Below are positions 15,163-22,758 of a stretch of DNA of 64,000 nucleotides, piece after piece; the stretch's first letter is position 1, and the number at the start of each line of letters is the position of its first letter. Source of the stretch: Kocuria varians (GTDB taxonomy: Bacteria; Actinomycetota; Actinomycetes; Actinomycetales; Micrococcaceae); NCBI RefSeq assembly GCF_006539885.1, contig NZ_BJNW01000012.1:1-64000 (forward strand), in the 5' to 3' direction. The notes below the pieces were generated by a model, which ran no database searches, was not told the DNA's origin, and saw only the letters and a list, made by a program, of their open reading frames with translations. The position numbers and the translations under genes are program-made.

Positions 15163-15728
15163 GCACGCTTCTCTGTGAGGATTGCGGGTAGCTCTCGCAA
15201 CCGGGACACGTCCACCCGTGCGCGCTCGCCGTGCGAGACGTTGCGGGCGACCAGGTCCAGGAACACGTACATGCCCAGCTTCACGGGAGCGAGAACCACC
15301 CGGCGGCGGCAGGTAGGGCACTGGAACTCCACCTTGCCCACGCTCATGCCAGGGCCCACCCTGCCGGGATCCTCCATGTTGAGATCCGTGTAGTCGTTGG
15401 GGGCGTAGTCGATAGCGTCGCCCCGCTTCGAGGTCACCTCGTCCTGCTGCTTGTGATCGAACATGCGGGCCTGGGGGACGAACCGCGGACGGCCGTGGGC
15501 TGTGATGGGCGCATCCCAGAACACCAGGGACGCCGGCACGTCCTCCCCGGACATGACCTCAGCCCACCGGCCCCGGCCCAGCTCCCGGGACGGGTGCTGT
15601 CCGCCATCGGTGCAGCGCACCAGCAGTTCGCCCTCGGACGCGGGCAGTTTCGGGGTCACGAAGTAGCTGCCCTCGTGCAGGTAGGTCCGTTCGGAGTTGT
15701 CCCATGCGGGGGTGATCTCCATGCTCAT
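15159..15728 (-). CDS. Zinc-ribbon-like protein coupled to the integrase
   Basis: A 189-residue protein. A central region contains DAPITAHGRPRFVPQARMFDHK; near the C-terminus a CPTCRRR motif and an upstream Cys suggest a small metal site. No family recognised. Its ATG overlaps the integrase stop (ATGA), so it is made from the integrase mRNA. Partners encoded with serine integrases include recombination directionality factors and repressors, either of which would fit this place; this is inference. The last codons overlap the predicted early promoter at 15134-15162. Confidence 0.7.
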   Translation of the reverse strand: MSMEITPAWDNSERTYLHEGSYFVTPKLPASEGELLVRCTDGGQHPSRELGRGRWAEVMSGEDVPASLVFWDAPITAHGRPRFVPQARMFDHKQQDEVTSKRGDAIDYAPNDYTDLNMEDPGRVGPGMSVGKVEFQCPTCRRRVVLAPVKLGMYVFLDLVARNVSHGERARVDVSRLRELPAILTEKRA

Positions 15729-17110
15729 GCCTTCCATTCGATCTTCACGGATTCGGGGTCTCGTCCCCGCCCCGGCCCGGCGGGCAGGATGGTCACGGTC
15801 ATCAGGGTGTCCACGATCTCCCGCTTCACCAGCAGGGTGGCGTCCTCCCAGCGGGCCACCGCATCCTCACCGGCTATCGCGGCCGCGGCGCTCGCCGGTG
15901 TCAGGTCCGCCAACTGTGCCCGGGCCCTCTCCAACTGGGGGCGGACCCCAGCGGTGATCCTGGACAACTGCTCACCAGTGATCGTGCCCGCCGTGAACAA
16001 GTCCGCGGCCTCGGACAGCTTGGCCTCAAGCGCCTCGGCCTGCGAGCGCAGATCGTCCCCCCGGGCTGGATCCATCGTGGGGAGCGTCTCGAGGACGTCA
16101 GGCTGCTGCAGGCGCCCCAGGATCGCGCCCTCCACCACGGCGTCCACCAGCCCCATGGAGCGGGCCACCCTGGTGCAGTCCCGGCACCCGTAGGACGGGA
16201 TGTTGTGGCGCCCTCGTGGCTTCAAGTAGCGCATCTTGCCGCCGCACCGCCCACATACGGCGATCCCCGTCAACAGGTAGGCGGGGGTGGTGCCGTGCTG
16301 CACCCGGCGCACCGGGTCTGCCAGGAGCGCCCGTACCCGGTGCAGGTCGTCTTCGGTGATGAGCGGTTCAATCACGTCGGAGGGGAACAGCTCACCCTTG
16401 TGCTCGCGGAGCCCGGCGTTCGCGGCCCGGCGAAGCGTCTGGCGGACCGTCCCGGTGCTCCACGGGTTGCCCCGCTGAGTGGGTAACCCCTCCGTGTTCC
16501 AACGCAGGGCGATGGACCGGACCGATTCACCGGCAAGCAGTCGTGATACCCCGTCGCGGATCTGCTCCGCCTCGGGCGCATACGCCACGTCACGGCTCCC
16601 TGCGCGGCGTCCCTGGTCGTCGTAGACCCGGCGCCACCCGAACGGGCACAGCCCATTAGGGAGGCCCTGCTCGGCCCGTTCACGCTGCTTACGGCGGATA
16701 CGTCGCGCCATCTGGTCCGTCTCATGCCGCGCCACACTGCCCTTGATACGGGCCGTCATTCGGCCTTGTGGAGTTGCAAGGTCGATCTCCCCGCCGATGG
16801 ACACCAGCGCGATGTTGTGGGCGTCGGCGAGGTCGATCACGTCTTCGAGCTCGCGGGGTGTGCGGGTGAGCCGGTCAACGTCCCACACGATGAGCGCGCC
16901 GGCGATCCCGTTGGCGAGGTCCCGGAGCATCTGCTGGTACTGGGGACGGACCTTCGCCCGGGTGGCGGAGGTGTCGTTCTCCACGTACTCATGGACCACG
17001 GCCCACCCGCGGGCGCTCGCGGCCTGCCGACAGTCCTCGAGCTGACGGTTCACACCCAGGCTTGTGCCCTCAGCGTCACGGCTGATGCGGGCGTAGATGA
17101 CAGCGTCCAT
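15725..17110 (-). CDS. int: Large serine integrase
   Basis: A 461-residue large serine recombinase. The catalytic resolvase domain (about 1-150) has the nucleophile Ser in YARISRDAEG and the DVDRLTRTPRELED segment. The recombinase domain (about 160-260) includes PFGWRRVYDD and WNTEGLPTQRGNPWSTGTV. A zinc-ribbon follows with CGRCGG and CRDC (about 295-325), and then a coiled coil. It catalyses attP x attB integration and, with a directionality factor, excision. It sits 28 bp from attR, as usual. A TAGAAT box 7 nt before the ATG suggests a leaderless mRNA. Confidence 0.95.
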   Translation of the reverse strand: MDAVIYARISRDAEGTSLGVNRQLEDCRQAASARGWAVVHEYVENDTSATRAKVRPQYQQMLRDLANGIAGALIVWDVDRLTRTPRELEDVIDLADAHNIALVSIGGEIDLATPQGRMTARIKGSVARHETDQMARRIRRKQRERAEQGLPNGLCPFGWRRVYDDQGRRAGSRDVAYAPEAEQIRDGVSRLLAGESVRSIALRWNTEGLPTQRGNPWSTGTVRQTLRRAANAGLREHKGELFPSDVIEPLITEDDLHRVRALLADPVRRVQHGTTPAYLLTGIAVCGRCGGKMRYLKPRGRHNIPSYGCRDCTRVARSMGLVDAVVEGAILGRLQQPDVLETLPTMDPARGDDLRSQAEALEAKLSEAADLFTAGTITGEQLSRITAGVRPQLERARAQLADLTPASAAAAIAGEDAVARWEDATLLVKREIVDTLMTVTILPAGPGRGRDPESVKIEWKA

Positions 17111-17117
17111 GTAAGAG

Positions 17118-17160
17118 ATTCTAGCTCAGTCTTGACACCGAGCGAGGTCTACGTGGCACG
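17118..17160. other. attR junction and integrase promoter region
   Basis: Element sequence ends at 17139 and tadA resumes at 17140 (PSEVYV). The minus-strand -10 box TAGAAT (17118-17123) drives the integrase; 17 bp upstream is host sequence CTCGCT (17141-17146), a poor -35. In the circular form the same place would hold TTGCGC from the left end of the element (3956-3961), a better -35. Confidence 0.6.
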
Positions 17161-18331
17161 CGGGGGAGAGTCGGAGCTGACGAGTCTCGTCCTGGAGGAG
17201 CCCCAGGTCCGCACCCTCGTGGAGCGGATGCTGAAGTCCTCCGGGCGTCGGCTGGACCTGAGCTCACCGTTCGTGGACGCCTCCCTGCCGGACGGCTCCC
17301 GGCTGCACGTGGTCATCCCGGACGTGACCCGCGCGCACTGGGCCGTGAACATCCGCAAGTTCGTGGCGCGCGCCCGCAGGCTGCAGGACCTCGTGGGGCT
17401 CGGCTCGCTCACGGTGCAGGCCGCGGAGTTCCTCCACGCGGCCGTGGACTCCGGGCTCAACGTGCTCGTCTCCGGTGCCACGCAGGCCGGGAAGACCACG
17501 CTGCTGAACTGTCTGTGCGCGGCGATCGGCCCGCGCGAGCGGGTGGTCACGGTCGAGGAGGTCTTCGAGCTCCAGGTGGCGCTGCGCGACGTCGTCGGCA
17601 TGCAGTGCCGCCAGGCCAACCTGGAGGGCACGGGCGAGATCCCGCTGCGACGGCTCGTGAAGGAGGCCCTGCGGATGCGCCCGGACCGGCTCGTGGTCGG
17701 CGAGGTGCGCGAGGCGGAGAGTCTGGACATGCTGATCGCCCTGAACGCCGGGCTGCCCGGGATGTGCTCCATCCACGCCAACTCCGCGCGGGACGCCGTC
17801 ACCAAGCTCTGCACCCTGCCGCTGCTCGCGGGGGAGAACATCAGCAGCGCGTTCGTGGTTCCCACCGTGGCCTCGTGCTTCGACATGGTGGTGCACTGCC
17901 ACCGCGGAGCCACGGGGCACCGCTACGTGGCGGAGGTGCTGGCCATCGGCAACCGGGTGGAGAACGGTGTCATCGAGACCTATCCGGTCTTCCGGCTGGA
18001 GGACGGCGCGCTGCGGTGCGTGGCCTCCGAGGTGCCCGCCGCGGAGAAGTTCCGCCGCGCGGGTCACGACCCCGCCGAGCTCATCCGGCAGGACGGCGCA
18101 CACGACGCCGCAGCGGCTGTCCCCGGGATCCGCGGCGCCCCGACCACGCCAGTGTTCCGGGACCGCGAGGCGGTGTCGTCCCCGCAGCCCGACGAGAAGG
18201 CGCGGTCGAGCGCACCGGCAGGTCAGCGCTCCCGCCAACGCACGAGGAGCGGGGCCAGGGAGGAACGCATCGACCGCCCCGCACCGGGCACACGCGCGAG
18301 CGGGCACCGTCCAGCGGGGAGGAGATCGTGA
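17140..18331 (+). pseudogene. tadA: tadA/cpaF ATPase, 3' part
   Basis: Codes for residues 96 to 491 of the Tad pilus ATPase. After SEVYVARGG come the linker and catalytic core with Walker A GATQAGKTTLLN (about residue 207 of the joined protein), the VTVEEVFELQ acidic motif, MRPDRLVVGEVR (Walker B region) and SIHANSARDAV (His box). The last 80 residues form a disordered tail rich in Arg and Ala. The frame joins exactly to 3671-3954. No proper start is seen at its 5' end, so it is probably not expressed as a working ATPase while the element is present. Its stop overlaps the tadB GTG. Confidence 0.92.
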
Positions 18332-19185
18332 GCGCGCTGCTCGGGGCGCTGCTGGGGGTCGGGGCATTCCTGGTGTGGTGGTCCTGCTGGACCCGCCCGG
18401 AGACGGGCCGCACGCGGCACGCACGCACCGGACGGCTGCGCACGCTCCTGCTGCAGGCGGACCTGCCGGGGCTGTCCCCGGTGGCGTTCGCCGGACTGAG
18501 CCTGCTGCTCGCGACAGTGTGCGGTGTGCTCGTCCTCGCGCTGACATCGGCGGCCGTCTTCGGTCTGTGCGTGTTCCTCGTGGCCCTGTTCGTCCCGTGG
18601 GGGTTCGTGCGCCACCGTGCCAGGCGGCGCACCGCGGTGCTGCGAGAGGTGTGGCCGGACGTCGTGGACCACCTGCGCTCCGCCATCCGCGCCGGCATGG
18701 GTCTGCCCGAGGCACTGATGCAGCTGCAGTACCGCGGCCCGGAGCCCCTGCGCCCCGCGTTCGCCCGGTTCGCGGCGGACTACCGGGCCAGCGGTCAGCT
18801 CCACGGCTCGCTCACGATGCTCAAGCAGCGTCTCGCGGATCCGGTGGCGGACAACATCGTGGAGGCGCTGCGGGTCACCCGTGAGGTGGGTGGCACGGAC
18901 CTCGGCCGTCTGCTGGGCACGCTCTCCGAGTTCCTGCGGGAGAACGAGCGCACGCGCAGCGAGCTCGAGGCCCGCCAGTCGTGGACGGTCAATGCGGCGC
19001 GCCTCTCGGTGGCCGCGCCATGGCTGATCCTCGCCCTCATGGCCACGCAGCCAGCCGCGGTCCAGGCCTACAACACCGTGGCCGGCGCGGTCGTGCTCCT
19101 GGGTGGGCTGGCCGTCTCCGTCGTCGCCTACCAGCTGATGCTCCGGCTCGGCGCGCTGCCGGAGGAACGGCGGGTGCTGCGATGA
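18328..19185 (+). CDS. tadB: Tad pilus inner-membrane protein TadB
   Basis: A 285-residue type II secretion F-domain protein from GTG at 18328, which overlaps the tadA stop (GTGA). Hydrophobic segments at the N-terminus (two near residues 1-20 and 48-90) and at the C-terminus (two after about 225) flank the cytoplasmic F domain (EVWPDVVDHLRSAIRAGMGLPEAL, TREVGGTDLGRLLGTLSEFLREN). With TadC it forms the pilus assembly platform driven by TadA. Confidence 0.9.
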   Translation: MSALLGALLGVGAFLVWWSCWTRPETGRTRHARTGRLRTLLLQADLPGLSPVAFAGLSLLLATVCGVLVLALTSAAVFGLCVFLVALFVPWGFVRHRARRRTAVLREVWPDVVDHLRSAIRAGMGLPEALMQLQYRGPEPLRPAFARFAADYRASGQLHGSLTMLKQRLADPVADNIVEALRVTREVGGTDLGRLLGTLSEFLRENERTRSELEARQSWTVNAARLSVAAPWLILALMATQPAAVQAYNTVAGAVVLLGGLAVSVVAYQLMLRLGALPEERRVLR

Positions 19186-20126
19186 ACGTGCCCCTCACCT
19201 CGGCGCTGCTGGGCCTGGTCCTCGCCCTCGGCCTCTGGATGGTCCTGGCCGCGGTCAGAGCCGTGGGAGCCCCCACCTTCGCGGAGCGGATCGCCCCGCA
19301 GCTGCGCGCGGCCGAGCTCACGACGGCGCTCGGCGCCCCGTCGCTGTCCTCCCGCCGCGGGCGCGGCCGGTCACTCACCGGGGCGGCCGGGCACGCGGTC
19401 GTGGAGTGGCTGCTCGAGCGCGCCGCTCCGCTGTTCTCCGGCACGGACCTGCTCGCACGCCGACTAGTGCGCAACGGCTCCCGCCAGGACGTGGTGGACT
19501 ACCGGGCCGAGCAGGTCCTGTGCGCGGTGGGCTGCGCCGTCCTCGGCGTGCTCGCGGGGATCGCGCTGGTGCTGCGCGCGGACGTGAACGCGGCCATCGT
19601 GGCCGTCGGCGCCGTCCTCGGTGCCGGGGCCGGGGTCTGGGCGCGCAACGGCCTGCTCCGGCGCAGCATCCGCCGCCGGGAGAAGCGCATGCTCGCGGAG
19701 TTCCCGGCGGTCGCGGAGCTCATGGCGCTCGCGGTGGGGGCGGGGGAGTCCACGGTGGGCGCCCTGGAGCGGGTGTGCCGCGTGGCGGAGGGCGAGCTCG
19801 CGGGGGAGTTCCGCGCGGTCCTCGCCCAGACACGGGCCGGCTCCGGTCTGACGACGGCGCTGCAGGACTTCTCCGCCCGGACGGACGTCGTGGCCCTGGG
19901 GCGCTTCGTGGACGGGATCGTCGTGGCCATCGAGCGTGGCACCCCGCTCGCGGACGTGCTGCGGGCCCAGGCCCAGGACGTCCGCGACCACGACAAGCGT
20001 GTGCTGATGGAGGTGGCGGGGAAGAAGGAGATCGCGATGCTGGTCCCCGTGGTGTTCTTCATCCTGCCGCTCAGCGTGGTGTTCGCCGTGTTCCCCGGAC
20101 TGGCCGTACTCAACCTCGGGTTCTGA
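19182..20126 (+). CDS. tadC: Tad pilus inner-membrane protein TadC
   Basis: A 314-residue F-domain protein; its ATG overlaps the tadB stop (ATGA). Membrane segments lie near residues 5-25, two around 110-150, and a last pair near 285-312. The cytoplasmic part has EFPAVAELMALAVGAGESTVGALERV and FVDGIVVAIERGTPLADVLRAQAQDV, typical of the second platform protein. Intact, but depends on the disrupted TadA. Confidence 0.9.
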   Translation: MNVPLTSALLGLVLALGLWMVLAAVRAVGAPTFAERIAPQLRAAELTTALGAPSLSSRRGRGRSLTGAAGHAVVEWLLERAAPLFSGTDLLARRLVRNGSRQDVVDYRAEQVLCAVGCAVLGVLAGIALVLRADVNAAIVAVGAVLGAGAGVWARNGLLRRSIRRREKRMLAEFPAVAELMALAVGAGESTVGALERVCRVAEGELAGEFRAVLAQTRAGSGLTTALQDFSARTDVVALGRFVDGIVVAIERGTPLADVLRAQAQDVRDHDKRVLMEVAGKKEIAMLVPVVFFILPLSVVFAVFPGLAVLNLGF

Positions 20127-20164
20127 GAGGACCCGCAGACCTCAACACGTCGAAGGAGACGATC

Positions 20165-20419
20165 ATGAAACACCTGGTGCGCTGCCACACGGCCGTGCTG
20201 CTCCTGCTGGGGGCGGTCCTCCCTGCCCTGTTCACTCGCCCCGGAGCTGGTGCTCCCGGCCACGGGGAGAACGCCGACCACCCCGACCGCGGGGACGTTC
20301 CCGGCTGGGTGATGCTCACGCTGATGTCCGCCGTGCTCGTGGCGGGACTGCTGCTGATCGCGCGCCCGGCACTGGAGGGGCTGTTCCAAGATGCCATCGA
20401 CCGCGTCTCGGGCCTCTGA
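20165..20419 (+). CDS. Small membrane protein in Flp pilin position
   Basis: 84 residues: a cleavable-looking hydrophobic N-terminus (residues 8-25), a polar stretch with DHPDRGDVPGWVM, and one hydrophobic helix (about 50-68) followed by an amphipathic end. It occupies the place of the Flp pilin/DUF4244 gene in actinobacterial tad operons, between tadC and tadE, and may be the pilin or a pilin-like subunit. It lacks an obvious classical Flp Glu/Tyr motif, so the role is tentative. Confidence 0.6.
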   Translation: MKHLVRCHTAVLLLLGAVLPALFTRPGAGAPGHGENADHPDRGDVPGWVMLTLMSAVLVAGLLLIARPALEGLFQDAIDRVSGL

Positions 20420-20801
20420 TCCGCGGGAGCACCCCGACGCCGGCAACGCCGTGGCGGAGTACGTCATGGTGCTGGCGCTGGCCCTCGTGCTGTTCGGGAT
20501 GGTCCTGCAGGTGGGGTTCGCGCTGCACGTGCGCAACACGCTGATCGACGCCGCGGCCTCCGGGGCGCGGTACGCGAGCCTCGCGGACCGCACGGATGCG
20601 GACGGGGTGGAGCGGACCCGGGGCATCATCGTGGACACCGTGGGTGGGACCTACGCCCAGGACGTCACCGTGTCCCGCACGAGCGTGGGAGACCTCCCGG
20701 CGGTCGAGATCCGCGTGGTCGCTCCGCTGCCGGTGGTGGCAACACTGGGACCTCCTGCGGCGCTGGAGGTGAGCGGACATGCCGTGGACATGGTCTCGTG
20801 A
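20391..20801 (+). CDS. tadE: TadE-like pseudopilin
   Basis: 136 residues with the TadE signature near the N-terminus: GNAVAEYVMVLALALVLFGMVLQ, a processing-type Glu within a hydrophobic helix, followed by HVRNTLIDAAASGARYASLADR. These minor pilins are processed by a prepilin peptidase and assist Flp pilus assembly. It overlaps the preceding gene by 29 bp and the next by 23 bp, so the operon is tightly coupled. Confidence 0.85.
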   Translation: MPSTASRASDPREHPDAGNAVAEYVMVLALALVLFGMVLQVGFALHVRNTLIDAAASGARYASLADRTDADGVERTRGIIVDTVGGTYAQDVTVSRTSVGDLPAVEIRVVAPLPVVATLGPPAALEVSGHAVDMVS

Positions 20802-21237
20802 CACCACGGCCGCGGCACGGCACGGTGAGGACCCGGACCGGGGGAGCGCGATCGTGGAGTTCATCGGTCTGGGACTGCTGCTGCTCGTCCCCGTGGTCTA
20901 CCTGGTCGTCACCGTGGCCCGTGTGCAGGCGGGGTCCTTCGCGGTGGTCGCCGCCGCGGAGGAGGCAGGCCAGGCGGTCTCGGTGCTCGAGGTCAAGGAC
21001 CTGAACCGCACGGGGGTCCACGACGTCGCCGCCGTCGCCGCGCAGGACCACGGTTTCGAGCCCCAGGACCTGGCGGTCACCGTGGACTGCTCCGACGGCA
21101 CGTGCGAGGCCCCGGGTGCGGTGGCCCGCGTGCACGCGAGCCTCACGGTGGATCTGCCGGGCATGCCGGGGTTCGTCACGGCGAACGTGGCCACCCTGTC
21201 GGCGGACGTCTCCGTCGTGGCCGGGAGGTACTCGTGA
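20779..21237 (+). CDS. TadE/TadF-like pseudopilin
   Basis: 152 residues. After 20 polar residues comes GSAIVEFIGLGLLLLVPVVYLV, the TadE-type helix with the conserved Glu, then an extracytoplasmic domain with two Cys (VDCSDGTCE) likely joined by a disulfide. Second minor pilin of the locus; its stop overlaps the next GTG. Confidence 0.8.
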   Translation: MPWTWSRDTTAAARHGEDPDRGSAIVEFIGLGLLLLVPVVYLVVTVARVQAGSFAVVAAAEEAGQAVSVLEVKDLNRTGVHDVAAVAAQDHGFEPQDLAVTVDCSDGTCEAPGAVARVHASLTVDLPGMPGFVTANVATLSADVSVVAGRYS

Positions 21238-21767
21238 GGTGGCACGAGCGCTCCGGGGCGGCCGTGCCTGAGGGAGCGGAGGCCATCACGGGGAGAAGGA
21301 TGCTCGCCGCGCTCCGGCGCGCCCGGGCGGCGGGCGAGGACTCGGACGCGGGGCAGACCAGCATCGTGCTGATCGGGTTCGCCCTCGTGAGCCTCTTGCT
21401 CGTGGTCACCGTGATGGCCGTCACGAGTGTGTACGTGGGCCGGCAGCAGCTGCAGTCCCTCGCAGACCGTGCCGCGGGTGCGGCGGCGGACACGTTCACC
21501 ACCGTGGACCGCTCCGGATCAGGCCCTCCCACGCCCGTGCTCACGAACGACGCCGTGGCCGGGGCCGCCACGAGCTACCTGGGCACCGTGGGTGCCTTCC
21601 AGGACGTCAGCGGACTGGCCGTGGGCGCTCCCACCGGATCCGCAGACGGCACCACCGCTCAGGTGACCCTCACGGCCCTGGTGCATCCGCCCGTGGTCAA
21701 CGTCATCGTGCCCGCGGGGGTCCCGATCAGTGCCACGGGAGATGCCCGCGCGGTCATGCGCCGCTGA
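21234..21767 (+). CDS. TadG/Rv3655c-like pilus locus protein
   Basis: 177 residues from GTG at 21234 (GTGA overlap); an ATG at 21300 is possible. After about 40 residues comes GQTSIVLIGFALVSLLLVVTVM, a single hydrophobic helix, then GRQQLQSLADRAAGAAAD and a mostly beta extracytoplasmic domain. This matches the helicase/secretion-neighbour TadE-like proteins that close actinobacterial tad operons. Last gene of the cluster. Confidence 0.75.
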   Translation: MRWHERSGAAVPEGAEAITGRRMLAALRRARAAGEDSDAGQTSIVLIGFALVSLLLVVTVMAVTSVYVGRQQLQSLADRAAGAAADTFTTVDRSGSGPPTPVLTNDAVAGAATSYLGTVGAFQDVSGLAVGAPTGSADGTTAQVTLTALVHPPVVNVIVPAGVPISATGDARAVMRR

Positions 21768-21798
21768 GACCCGGCGTCGACACCTCACCCCCGGCTTC

Positions 21799-21827
21799 TT
21801 GCATTGTTGACGCGTCATCGGTAATTT
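21799..21827 (+). promoter_or_regulatory. Predicted promoter of the DoxX-like gene
   Basis: TTGCAT (21799-21804), 17-bp spacer, TAATTT (21822-21827), then 7 nt to the ATG at 21835. This implies a leaderless mRNA, or a start at the second ATG (21853). Confidence 0.55.
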
Positions 21828-21834
21828 AGTTTCC

Positions 21835-22383
21835 ATGACAGGTAAAACTGCCATGACCGACATCCGCACCACCCCCGAGCACTCGACCGGAACGGGGGCG
21901 TCCGTGCCCGCTGACACGCACCCCGGCACCGCTGATGCCAGCACGGGCCGCGACGCCCACGCCTCCCACGCCACCTCCTGGGGCCTGCTGCCTCTGCGGG
22001 TCGTGCTGGGCGTCACGTTCCTGATGCACGGTTGGCAGAAGGCCTCCGAGTGGGGCCTCTCCGGCACCGCCGAGAGCTTCGAGGGCATGGGCATTCCGAC
22101 CCCGGCGGCCTCGGCCGTGTTCGCCGCCGTGGTGGAGCTGGCGGGCGGGCTCGCGCTGATCCTGGGCGTGCTCACTCGCATCGCCGGCGTCCTGCTGGCC
22201 CTGGACATGCTCGGCGCGCTCGCCCTGGTGCACGCCTCCGAGGGGTTCTTCGCCTCGGATGGCGGACTCGAGTACGTGCTGCTGCTCGCGGCAGCCTCCC
22301 TCGCCCTGGCTCTCACCGGCCCGGGCCGGTTCGCCGTGGCGCGTGCACTTCCCGGCCGCGGTGCGGGACGCATCCTCGCCTGA
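21835..22383 (+). CDS. DoxX family membrane protein
   Basis: 182 residues: a polar, disordered N-terminal 48 residues, then four membrane helices typical of DoxX (LRVVLGVTFLMHGWQKASEW, AVFAAVVELAGGLALILGVL, GVLLALDMLGALALVHASEGFF, LEYVLLLAAASLALALTGPG). The DoxX fold includes quinol-linked and thiol-related oxidoreductase partners; the exact reaction is unknown for this subgroup. It is a single gene with its own promoter and a strong hairpin beyond. Confidence 0.8.
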   Translation: MTGKTAMTDIRTTPEHSTGTGASVPADTHPGTADASTGRDAHASHATSWGLLPLRVVLGVTFLMHGWQKASEWGLSGTAESFEGMGIPTPAASAVFAAVVELAGGLALILGVLTRIAGVLLALDMLGALALVHASEGFFASDGGLEYVLLLAAASLALALTGPGRFAVARALPGRGAGRILA

Positions 22384-22498
22384 TCCGGCTCCGAGCCGGG
22401 TGGGTCGTCCGGGGAGCAGGTGCTCCGCGGACCGCGCGGGGCGCCTCGGGAGTCCCAGAGCGGCCGGTGCGTCTGCGGACACACCCGCACGCCGCATG

Positions 22499-22547
22499 CG
22501 ACAGGCCGGGAGCGTCGTCGGAGGACGACGACGCTCCCGGCCTGTCG
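22499..22547. terminator. 22-bp perfect hairpin, bidirectional terminator
   Basis: Positions 22499-22520 pair fully with 22526-22547 around a GAGGA loop. It lies between the convergent DoxX-like gene and the small minus-strand gene. No U-tract. Confidence 0.8.
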
Positions 22548-22564
22548 TGGTCGTGGTGCCGGAC

Positions 22565-22732
22565 TCAGCGCCCGCGCACGATCCGCAGCGCCCGCAGCAC
22601 ACCGTGCGCCCAGCGCAGGGGCGGGAAGAGCAGGGCCAGGCGCAGGACCCGGCGGGCGCCCTGGTGGCGCACGGTGCGCCACAGCTCCCGGCGCAGGGCG
22701 GGGCCGAGGGTCTGGCGGGAAGAACGGAACAT
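22565..22732 (-). CDS. 55-residue basic protein, unknown
   Basis: Small Arg/Leu-rich protein starting MFRSSRQTLGPALRREL, with an amphipathic or weakly membrane-seeking C-terminal half (VLRLALLFPPLRWAHGVLRAL). GAAAGGA lies about 10 nt before the ATG. It follows the glgC-family gene by 26 bp in the same direction. No recognised family; could be a chance frame. Confidence 0.5.
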   Translation of the reverse strand: MFRSSRQTLGPALRRELWRTVRHQGARRVLRLALLFPPLRWAHGVLRALRIVRGR

Positions 22733-22758
22733 GGGGGACGGGTCCTTTCGCAGGAGGT

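Larger units (their letters stand above)
3955..17139. mobile_element. 13.2-kb integrated serine-integrase element in tadA
   Basis: The boundaries come from the split host gene. Host sequence ends with CC at 3953-3954 and resumes after CC at 17138-17139, giving 13,185 bp of inserted DNA. Contents from right to left: a large serine integrase, a CxxC protein, two small genes, a prim-pol primase, a RepA-like ATPase, an iteron array, six small genes, two paralogous tiny genes, a serine resolvase, a tape-measure gene, two membrane or lipoprotein genes, and two plus-strand genes. No terminase, portal, capsid, tail-tube, lysis or relaxase gene is seen. Best described as a phage-satellite-like or integrative replicon; a degraded prophage is the main alternative. 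Confidence 0.88.

Noticed and set aside
3955-17139. Complete prophage
   Set aside because: No terminase, portal, capsid, tail tube, lysis or late operon; 13 kb is satellite or remnant size.
3955-17139. Conjugative element (ICE)
   Set aside because: No relaxase, FtsK/TraB-like translocase or type IV secretion gene is seen.
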